The notes under the pieces: generated by a model | Told to the model about the DNA's origin: nothing | Databases searched by the model: none | Seen by the model: only the letters and a program-made list of their open reading frames with translations | Shown here: piece after piece, positions 28,855-35,858 of the stretch | Position numbering within the stretch: position 1 is the first letter of the stretch | How the letters are laid out: every line of letters begins with the position of its first letter | NCBI GenBank assembly: GCA_016713735.1 | Contig: JADJOP010000022.1 | Span: 1-64,000, forward strand | Direction of reading: 5' to 3' | DNA: 64,000 bases | Source of the DNA: Bryobacterales bacterium | GTDB lineage: Bacteria; Acidobacteriota; Terriglobia; Bryobacterales; Bryobacteraceae | Made by a program: the position numbers and the translations under genes

Positions 28855-29016
28855 CTACTCCAATGTTTCTTTCTTGTAGGCGATCCAGCTTTTCACTGCT
28901 AAACCAGCTAGAAAAATCAACACTACGGTTCGTACATCCCCTCGCAAGACAAGGGCCGCTCCCACCGCAAGCCCCCCTAGGGCCCCCAACGCCTGCACCA
29001 AACGTGGACGCGTCAT
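28855..29016 (-). CDS. Small two-helix membrane protein, 53 residues
   Basis: ATG 29014-29016 overlaps the TonB stop as ATGA, giving a 53-codon ORF ending in TAG at 28855. The product has two hydrophobic stretches: LVQALGALGGLAVGAALVL (about 6-24) and VVLIFLAGLAVKSWIAY (about 31-47). It starts MTRPR, with a basic turn (RGDVR) between the helices and a charged tail KKETLE. I do not recognise the family. The ATGA coupling and coherent hydrophobic pattern argue that it is real and made with TonB, perhaps as a small partner in the same envelope complex; that last point is inference only. Confidence 0.6.
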   Translation of the reverse strand: MTRPRLVQALGALGGLAVGAALVLRGDVRTVVLIFLAGLAVKSWIAYKKETLE

Positions 29017-30101
29017 CTCGTTGTCGGCATGTTGTACATAAACGTGAACTGCAGCCGCACCTGTTGCCCCTGAAACTCATCGGGCAACGGCGGAAACGGA
29101 TTCGACGCGCTGATCGAGGCCACCGCCGCACGGTCCAGCGCGTCGGCCCCCGAACCGGCCGCAATCACCAACTTCGGTACATTGCCGTCGCGCGCAATCG
29201 CAAACTGAATCAAGACACGCCCTCGCCGCCCCAACCGCACACTCTCCGGCATCACCGCCTGCCAGTTGCGCTTCACCGTGGCCAGTATGCGGATCAGATA
29301 CGGTTTGAAATCAACGCCCATCGGGTCGCTCATCAGTTCCAGCGAACTGAGGTTCTTCGGCGCCCCCGTGGGCTGCCCCAGCGACGGCGCCACGCCTCCC
29401 AACCCCTCCCCGATGTCGCCCACCGCCAGGCCTCCGCTGCCACGCCCGCGCGCCGCCGCCCGCGCCGCCTCTTCAATCGTGTTCTTTGGCGGAACCGGAA
29501 TCCGCCCCGCCGCCGCGCTCCCGCCCGTCCGCATCCCGCTGGCCCCGCCGACGTTCTCAAAGGCCAGCTTCGGCGGCTGCGTTGCCGGAGTCCGCTCAGC
29601 CGGCTGAATCTGCGGCGGCGTCGCCGCAGACCCCACGCCTGGCGGCAATTTGGACGCCACCTCAAACGGCTCCGGGTCGCGCACATCGATCTTCGGAGCT
29701 TCGATCGGCTTCGGTTGCGCCGCGGGCGCCGGACCGGGGGCGGGAACCTCACCTGTGGCCGCGCCTGGAGCCGTCGTGGGAGGCGCAGGTTGCGGCTTCG
29801 GCGTGGGCGTGGCCATCAGCTTGTCCAGCGTCAGGTCGGCAGCCGCGCTGGCCGGCGACGGCGCGCGCGGCTTGATCAGCTCCGGCGGCATCACCAGCGG
29901 CGTCAGCCGCAGCGTCGTCGAACCGCCCCGCTGGCCCGGCTCATACGGCCCGGCCTCGGGAATCGACAGCCAAACCACCAGAAACACGAGGTGCACGGCG
30001 AGCGACCCGGCGGCCGAACTGGTCCATCGGGGGCGCTCCAGTTGGGGGGATTCGAGCAGGATGAGGGAATCAGCGCTGCTCGCTGGCCTGGAGTCGGGCA
30101 T
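29013..30101 (-). CDS. TonB family energy transducer
   Basis: 362 residues. An N-terminal membrane anchor (AAGSLAVHLVFLVVWLSI) is followed by a long proline-rich spacer (PKPQPAPPTTAPG and similar) and a C-terminal TonB domain: PYLIRILATVKRNW, GRVLIQFAIARDGNV and ASISASNPFPPLP. It couples inner-membrane proton force to outer-membrane receptors. The start is ATG 30101, inside the end of the preceding Gfo/Idh gene. No exbB/exbD is next to it. Confidence 0.88.
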   Translation of the reverse strand: MPDSRPASSADSLILLESPQLERPRWTSSAAGSLAVHLVFLVVWLSIPEAGPYEPGQRGGSTTLRLTPLVMPPELIKPRAPSPASAAADLTLDKLMATPTPKPQPAPPTTAPGAATGEVPAPGPAPAAQPKPIEAPKIDVRDPEPFEVASKLPPGVGSAATPPQIQPAERTPATQPPKLAFENVGGASGMRTGGSAAAGRIPVPPKNTIEEAARAAARGRGSGGLAVGDIGEGLGGVAPSLGQPTGAPKNLSSLELMSDPMGVDFKPYLIRILATVKRNWQAVMPESVRLGRRGRVLIQFAIARDGNVPKLVIAAGSGADALDRAAVASISASNPFPPLPDEFQGQQVRLQFTFMYNMPTTR

Positions 30102-31031
30102 TGACGATGCGCGCGTGCTCCTCAATCTTAACAAGAATGTCAGACGCCACCGCCAGCGCCCGCGTTGCCGCCACCCGTCCACACGCGGCGTTGTGCGCGC
30201 CGCCACCGCATCCAGGAACTCGTCCAACTGCGCCGCCAGCGGCTCCGCTTCACCGCCGCCAGAGGCCCGAACGACACCTGTTTCCTGCCGTCCACCCCAA
30301 TCACCATCCCGTCCTGCCGCGCATAGTCAATCGAGATGTACTCGTGCGGCTGGAACAGACGCAGCTTGCGCACCTTCTCGGTCGACACCCGGCTCGCCGT
30401 CAGGTTGGCCACGCACCCCCCGGGGAACGCCAGCCGCACGTTGGCAATGTCCACCTTTTCCGACAAGATGCGAATCCCCGCCGCCCGCACCTCGTTCGGC
30501 TCCTCGCCCACCAGCGAGAGCACAATGTCCAGGTCGTGAATCATCAGGTCGAGCACTACGTCCACATCCAGGCTCCGCGGCGCAAACACGCTCAGCCGGT
30601 GGACCTCAAAGAACAATGGCACCCGCACGGCCTTGGCCAGCGCCATCACCGCCGGATTGAAGCGCTCCAACTGGCCTACCTGCAAGATGCGCCCGTGCGC
30701 CGCCGCCGTCGCCACCAGCCGCTCGGCTTCGGCCACCGTCGAGGCGATCGGCTTCTCAATCAACACGTCCAGCCCGGCTTCCATCAACGCGCAGCCTACC
30801 TCGGCGTGCAGCGTCGTCGGCACGGCGACAATGGCCGCGTCGGCCTTGCCCCGCAACCCGGCAATGTCGGTCAGCACCGCGCCGCCAAACTCCGCCGCGC
30901 CGGCTTCGGCCTTGGCCGCGTCCGCATCCACCGGCCGCCACCAGTTGCGCCCGCTCCGAATCGCGCACCACGCGCAGATGATTGCGCCCGAAAGCGCCGC
31001 AGCCCACCACCGCAATGCGCGGAGCACTCAT
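30070..31031 (-). CDS. Gfo/Idh/MocA oxidoreductase of the lipid A operon (three frameshifts)
   Basis: NAD-binding start RIAVVGCGAFGRNH, then after repair VDADAAKAEAGAAEFGG, the Gfo/Idh signature VLIEKPIAST, and LMIHDLDIVLSL. Frame breaks occur near 30931, near 30246 and near 30174. The last frame ends naturally with VASDILVKIEEHARIV at a TGA at 30070-30072. Repaired length is about 320 residues. ATG 31031 follows GAGGAATAAC one base after the lpxI stop. Such a gene commonly accompanies lpxI and lpxA. A GnnA-like role in making 3-amino UDP-GlcNAc is possible but unproven, since no GnnB is present. Confidence 0.8.
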
Positions 31032-31032
31032 G

Positions 31033-31860
31033 TTATTCCTCCGGCGGATACCCGACAATGGCAATCCGCGCCTCGCGCGCCTGCCCGAGCATCTCGTCCT
31101 TGTCCAGCAGCAGCGTGCGCCCGGCGTCCACCGCCACCGCCGTCGTATTCGTCTCGCGCAGCACGGCCATGCTCGCCAGCCCCAGCACCGGAACGTCGAA
31201 CAGCAGGTGCTTGCGCCGCCGCGAACCCTTCACCAGCGTCAGCCGCCGCCCGCCCGTCAACGCCGCCGCCCGCCGCAGCATCGCGTCCGTGCCTTCCATC
31301 GCCTCCAGCGCCACGCAAGCCTTCTCGCAAATCGCCGCGCTCTGGCCGACGTCAAACCCGCTCAGCGCCGCCGCAATCCGCCGCCCGTAGCGCACGTCCG
31401 CCTCTTCTTCCGAAGTCAGTTTGCGCCCGGTGAGAGGACCCTCGCCCGCCAGCAGCGGCTTCAGCAGCGCCGTCGAATCGACGACGCGGATGTTCTCCCG
31501 CGCCAGTTCTTCAATCACGCCGCCGATCAGCGAATCCGTGTTCTTCGTCGCCGCTTTGAACAACACGCGCGCCAGCCGCCAGTCCGGCGCCAGGCTGCTG
31601 AAGATCGATACGTGCTTCACCTGCCCGGCCATCATCAGCTCGGCGCAACTCTCTTTGTGGCAGATGTCGATCAGCTTCCCAACTCGGCGATCGTGACCCA
31701 ATGGCAGCGCCCGCCAGGCCCTCAATCTCCTTCGACGCCTCGTCGCGAATGCCGATGGCCACCACGTCGTCGCCCAGCTTGCGCGCCTCTTCCAGCGCCA
31801 GGATCGGGAAGCGGCCATTGCCGCAGAGAATCGCGTAGCGCCGCGCCGCCGCCCGCTCAC
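31033..31860 (-). CDS. lpxI: UDP-2,3-diacylglucosamine hydrolase LpxI (hidden compensated frameshift)
   Basis: LpxI (DUF1009) removes UMP from UDP-2,3-diacylglucosamine in lipid A synthesis, replacing LpxH. From about 31700 down the protein is clearly LpxI: RVGKLIDIC, MMAGQVKH, DSLIGGVIEEL and the Asp/Glu-rich C-terminal half with KACVALEAMEGTDAML. The ORF is open from GTG 31860, but its first 57 residues are arginine/tryptophan-rich nonsense. The adjacent frame there reads AILCGNGRFPILALEEARK and VAIGIRDEASKEIEGLAG, the true N terminus. Two opposite indels, near 31845 and 31700, must be present. The GTGA overlaps the lpxA stop. Confidence 0.85.
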   Translation of the reverse strand: MSGRRRGATRFSAAMAASRSWRWKRRASWATTWWPSAFATRRRRRLRAWRALPLGHDRRVGKLIDICHKESCAELMMAGQVKHVSIFSSLAPDWRLARVLFKAATKNTDSLIGGVIEELARENIRVVDSTALLKPLLAGEGPLTGRKLTSEEEADVRYGRRIAAALSGFDVGQSAAICEKACVALEAMEGTDAMLRRAAALTGGRRLTLVKGSRRRKHLLFDVPVLGLASMAVLRETNTTAVAVDAGRTLLLDKDEMLGQAREARIAIVGYPPEE

Positions 31861-32633
31861 TTGATCACTCCACGCTCGGAGCGCTCAATGAAGGCCAGCA
31901 CCTCCACCACCTCCGGCGTCTGCGCCACCTCGGCGCGGATCTTCTCCAGCGCCTGCGTCGTATTCAGCGTCTTCGACCCCAACAGCCGGAACGCCTTGTG
32001 CAGCGCGTTCACCGTCTCCTCGCCGAACCCCCGCCGCTGGAGGCCCACCTTGTTCGCCCCGAACAGCTTGGCCTCGCGCGGGGCCACCGTCATCGAATAC
32101 GGCGCCACATCCTGCGTGATGATGCTCCCGCCGCCGACAATCGCGTGGCTTCCGATGCGGCAAAACTGATGCACCGCGCTCAACCCGCTCAACACCACCC
32201 AATCGCCCACCACCACGTGCCCGCCCAGCGTCACGCCGTTCGAGAAGATGTTGTGGCTGCCCACGATGCAGTCGTGCGCCACGTGCGTGTAGGCCAGCAG
32301 CAGGTTGTCATCGCCCAGCGACGTCACCAGCCCCCCGCCCTCGGTGCCGCGATGCACCGTCACGAACTCGCGAAAGCGGTTCCCGTTGCCGATGCGCGTC
32401 TCGCTCCGCTCGCCCTTGAACTTCATGTCCTGCGGCGCCGCCCCAATCGAGCAGTAGGGAAAGAAGGTGTTGTCCGCGCCCACTGTCAGCGGGCCTTCCA
32501 GGTAGGCGTGCGCCATCAGTCGCGTACGCGCGCCGATGGTCACCTCACCCTGCACAAGGCAGTACGGCCCGATGTCGGCCTCGGGGTGAATGCGCGCCTG
32601 CTCGTCGATGATCGCTGTGGGATGGATGGGCAT
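31857..32633 (-). CDS. lpxA: UDP-N-acetylglucosamine O-acyltransferase
   Basis: 258 residues. The left-handed beta-helix hexapeptide repeats run through residues 1-190 (IHPTAIIDEQARIHPEADIG starts the protein). The catalytic His region reads YTHVAHDCIVG, and AVHQFCRIG and GLQRRGF are standard LpxA blocks. It makes the first acyl transfer in lipid A synthesis. ATG 32633 was chosen over an upstream arginine-rich extension because it starts the first repeat. It lies 20 bases after fabZ and overlaps lpxI by four bases. Confidence 0.95.
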   Translation of the reverse strand: MPIHPTAIIDEQARIHPEADIGPYCLVQGEVTIGARTRLMAHAYLEGPLTVGADNTFFPYCSIGAAPQDMKFKGERSETRIGNGNRFREFVTVHRGTEGGGLVTSLGDDNLLLAYTHVAHDCIVGSHNIFSNGVTLGGHVVVGDWVVLSGLSAVHQFCRIGSHAIVGGGSIITQDVAPYSMTVAPREAKLFGANKVGLQRRGFGEETVNALHKAFRLLGSKTLNTTQALEKIRAEVAQTPEVVEVLAFIERSERGVIK

Positions 32634-32653
32634 CGAACGCCCCGCCTTGCAAG

Positions 32654-33106
32654 CTAGGCCTGCGCAGCCCCGCCCTTGTCCTGCAGCACGCACACCAGCA
32701 TGGCCTCGGCCACGCACTGGTCGCCCACGAACGCCTTGCCATGCGCCTTGATGCGCGTCGGCCGCCCGTGGACCACCTTGATCTCAATGCGCAACTGGTC
32801 GCCCGGCACCACCGGACGGCGGAACCGCGCCTCGTCCACGCCGGCTAAAAACACGTGCTTGTTGGCGCGGTCTTCAATCTTGCCCAACACCAGCACGCCC
32901 GCCGTCTGCGCCATCGCTTCGATGATCAACACGCCCGGCATGATCGGATAGTCCGGGAAATGTCCCGTGAAGTGCGGCTCGTTGGCCGTCACGTTCTTGA
33001 TCGCCGTGATGTAGTCATCGCCGATGTCCAGCACGCGGTCCACCAGCAGAAACGGATAGCGATGCGGCAGCAGGGCGCGGATCGCGAGAATGTCAAGTTC
33101 AGCCAT
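32654..33106 (-). CDS. fabZ: 3-hydroxyacyl-ACP dehydratase FabZ
   Basis: 150 residues, hot-dog fold. PHRYPFLLVDRV carries the catalytic His, GHFPDYPIMPGVLIIEAMAQ carries the catalytic Glu and the central helix. It dehydrates 3-hydroxyacyl-ACP in fatty acid synthesis and balances it against LpxA, which uses the same substrate pool. The start is ATG 33106. It is the first gene of the minus-strand envelope operon and is divergent from the M20 peptidase, with only 30 bases between the starts. Confidence 0.96.
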   Translation of the reverse strand: MAELDILAIRALLPHRYPFLLVDRVLDIGDDYITAIKNVTANEPHFTGHFPDYPIMPGVLIIEAMAQTAGVLVLGKIEDRANKHVFLAGVDEARFRRPVVPGDQLRIEIKVVHGRPTRIKAHGKAFVGDQCVAEAMLVCVLQDKGGAAQA

Positions 33107-33136
33107 GTGAGATGAAGCCGCTATTATAGCGTCTGA

Positions 33137-34294
33137 ATGGAAACCACCGCGATCCGAAGCCTGCTCGCCGCCGCCCGCGTCACCCAGCGCGAGCAGATAG
33201 CCCTGCTCAAAGAACTCGTTCAGTGCGAATCGCCGAGCGAATCGGCCCCCGATATCGTCCGCTTCAACGACCTCTTCGCCGAACAGGTGGCCGGGCTGGC
33301 CAAGGTGAAATCGATCGCCGCCGGACGCTACGGCCGCCACCTCCAGGTTGAATTCCAACTCCCTGGTCCGAAACGCAAAACCGGACAGATCCTCGCCCTC
33401 GGCCACAGCGACACCGTGTGGCCCCTGGGCACGCTGAAAACCATGCCCTGGCGCGAAGAGAAGGGCCGGCTCTGGGGGCCCGGCGTGCTCGACATGAAGG
33501 GCGGCATGGCCCAGCTCATCTTCGCCGCCCGCATCCTGCGCGAACTCGATATCCCCGTCTCGAAGAAACTCCTGCTCCAGATCAACTGCGATGAAGAGAT
33601 CGGCAGCCCCGCCTCGCGCGAACTCACCGAAAAGACCGCCCGCGCGAGCGACGCCGTCCTCGTGCTCGAACCCGGCACCGGACTCGCCGGCAAATTGAAG
33701 ACCGCCCGCAAGGGCATCGGCCGCTACGGCCTGCGCGTGGAAGGCATCGCCGCCCACTCCGGCGTCGACTTTGCCGCCGGCGCCAGCGCCATCCTCGAAC
33801 TCTCGCGCCAGGTCGAAACCATCTCCGGCTTCACCGATCTCAAACGCGGCGTCACCGTCAACGTCGGCGTCGTCCGCGGCGGCTCGCGCTCCAACATCAT
33901 CGCCCCCGAGGCCACCGCCGAGATCGACATTCGCGTACCCTGCCTCAAGGACTTCGCCTCTCTCGAAACGAAGTTCCGCAAACTCAAGCCCGCCGACAAG
34001 CGCTGCCGCCTCTTCCTCGAAGGCGGACTCAACCGCCCGCCCATGGAGCGCTCCGCCGGCGTCGCCCGCCTGGCCAAACTCGCCATCGTGCTGGCTCATC
34101 AAATGGGGATTAAGGTCGAGGAATCTTCCACCGGCGGCGGCTCGGACGGCAACTTCACCGCCGCCCTCGGCGTGCCCACATTGGATGGAATCGGCTCGGT
34201 TGGCGAAGGCGCGCACGCCCCGCACGAGAGCATCCTCATGGACCGCATCGCCGACCGCACGGCCCTGCTCGCCGGCCTCATCGCCAGCATCTAG
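33137..34294 (+). CDS. M20 family metallopeptidase (carboxypeptidase G2-like)
   Basis: 385 residues. Di-zinc ligands are visible in order: LALGHSDTVWP, GVLDMKGGM, CDEEIGSPAS, VLEPGTG and near the end HAPHES. The dimerisation domain lies around residues 195-300. The family cleaves C-terminal glutamate from folates or acts on other N-acyl amino acids. No signal peptide. GCTATTATAGCG just upstream contains a TATTAT -10 candidate. Substrate is not known. Confidence 0.9.
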   Translation: METTAIRSLLAAARVTQREQIALLKELVQCESPSESAPDIVRFNDLFAEQVAGLAKVKSIAAGRYGRHLQVEFQLPGPKRKTGQILALGHSDTVWPLGTLKTMPWREEKGRLWGPGVLDMKGGMAQLIFAARILRELDIPVSKKLLLQINCDEEIGSPASRELTEKTARASDAVLVLEPGTGLAGKLKTARKGIGRYGLRVEGIAAHSGVDFAAGASAILELSRQVETISGFTDLKRGVTVNVGVVRGGSRSNIIAPEATAEIDIRVPCLKDFASLETKFRKLKPADKRCRLFLEGGLNRPPMERSAGVARLAKLAIVLAHQMGIKVEESSTGGGSDGNFTAALGVPTLDGIGSVGEGAHAPHESILMDRIADRTALLAGLIASI

Positions 34295-34312
34295 CCCCGA
34301 CCTTTGCGCGCC

Positions 34313-35560
34313 CTACGCCCGCCCCAACACCAGCGCCGAATTCTTGCTCCCAAACGCAATGCAGTTGGCCACGGCATGCTCAATCTGCAACGGCCGCGCC
34401 GTGTTGGCGATGTAATCCAGCGGGCACTCCGGCGCCTGCTCATCCAGGTTGATCGTCGGATGCACCTTGCCGTCGCGCATCGCCAGCAGCACGGTCGCCA
34501 TGCCCGCCGCGCCGCACGCGCCCTGCGGATGGCCGATGATGCTCTTCACGCTCGAACCCGGCAGCTTCTCCGCGTGCTCGCCAAAGGCGATCTGCACCGC
34601 CTTCGTCTCAATGCGGTCGTTCAACTCGGTCGACGTGCCGTGGTACTGGATGTAGTCCACCTGCTTGGTCTCGAGCCCTGCTTCCTTGAGCGCCAGCAGC
34701 ATGGCCCGCGCCGGCTCTTCGCCGGACTCCTCCAGCCGCACACGGTGGAACGCTTCGCACGTGGCCCCATAGCCTTCAATGCGGCCGTAGATCTTCGCCC
34801 CGCGCGCCCGCGCCTTCTCTTCGTTTTCGAGCACGAAGAACCACGCGCCCTCGCTCAGCACAAACCCGTCGCGGTCCTTTGAAAACGGCCGCGAACCTTT
34901 GTGCGGCGCCTCATTCCAACGCTGCGTCATGATGCGCATGAACTGGAAACCGCGCACAATCAGCGGCGCAATCGGCGCGTCGGTGCCGCCGGCAATCATC
35001 GTGTCCATCACGCCGTGCTTGATCGCGCGGTAGGCATAGCCGATGGCGTCGGTGGACGACGTGCAGCCATTCGAGATCAGGTGGCTGTAACCGCGGAAAC
35101 CGAAGTGCATCGAGATCTCGCTCGCCATCGTGCCCGGCGTTGAGCTCGGAATCACGTAGACGCTGCACTGCTTCACTTTGCCTTCGTACCACAGCCTGTA
35201 CTGCTCTTCGCTGAACTCCTGCGCCGCCCCGCCCGAACCGCACGACACGCCGATCTCGCGCAATTCGTCGCGGTTCATCTTCGCCGGCTCCAGCCCCGCG
35301 TCGATCAGCGCCTCGGCCACCGCCGCCCGCGCCAGCGGCACCGCGCGCGGCACATGCGGACGGTCCCGCGGCTCCACCCACTCCTCCAGGTTCAGATCGT
35401 TCACTTCGCCGGCGATCTTCACCATGAAGCCGTCGGTGTTAAACCGGCTGATGTTCCGCACACCGGAAACGCCCTCCAGGCAGTTGCGCCAGAATACCTC
35501 GCGGCCAACTCCATTGGGCGACACAGCGCCGATTCCCGTGATTGCCACTTGGGCCGTCAT
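34313..35560 (-). CDS. Beta-ketoacyl-ACP synthase, KAS II/FabF-like
   Basis: 415 residues. The thiolase-fold active site is complete: Cys166 in SNGCTSSTDA, His307 in QYHGTSTELND, and Lys339/His344 in VKSIIGHPQGACGAAG. The last block differs from the usual GHLLGAAG of housekeeping FabF, and the synthase stands alone without ACP or FabD. It may therefore serve a special lipid rather than bulk elongation; that is inference. ATG 35560 has AAGGAGAACG upstream. It is convergent with the M20 peptidase, 18 bases apart. Confidence 0.88.
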   Translation of the reverse strand: MTAQVAITGIGAVSPNGVGREVFWRNCLEGVSGVRNISRFNTDGFMVKIAGEVNDLNLEEWVEPRDRPHVPRAVPLARAAVAEALIDAGLEPAKMNRDELREIGVSCGSGGAAQEFSEEQYRLWYEGKVKQCSVYVIPSSTPGTMASEISMHFGFRGYSHLISNGCTSSTDAIGYAYRAIKHGVMDTMIAGGTDAPIAPLIVRGFQFMRIMTQRWNEAPHKGSRPFSKDRDGFVLSEGAWFFVLENEEKARARGAKIYGRIEGYGATCEAFHRVRLEESGEEPARAMLLALKEAGLETKQVDYIQYHGTSTELNDRIETKAVQIAFGEHAEKLPGSSVKSIIGHPQGACGAAGMATVLLAMRDGKVHPTINLDEQAPECPLDYIANTARPLQIEHAVANCIAFGSKNSALVLGRA

Positions 35561-35858
35561 TCGTTCTCCTTGAGCCTCGTGCATCCGCACGCCGCCCTCT
35601 GGCGGGCGCACCTTGCCCCGCAAAATCTTAAAGTTTACACCAGATGACCACCCGCGCCCTCCAGGGGACTCATTTTTTGCGGTAGTCTGTCTAATGCTGT
35701 CCGGGGTCCGCCAAGTCCTGATTGTATCCGCTACAATAGGAAGTTTGATCCCGCCGCCTGAGTGTTTCCCCGGATCGGGGGGATGAAATCCACCGAAACC
35801 GGGAGACGTTTCCTGACGTCCCTAGACGAGGCGCAGAGTGGAAAGGAACTATCGGTAA
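35561..35858. promoter_or_regulatory. Divergent region upstream of bamA
   Basis: About 300 bases without a gene. TACAAT at 35732-35737 (CGCTACAATAGG) is the best -10 candidate for bamA and would leave a leader of about 115 bases. AGAGTGGAAAGGAAC before 35859 holds the ribosome site. No -35 consensus is seen. Confidence 0.4.
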
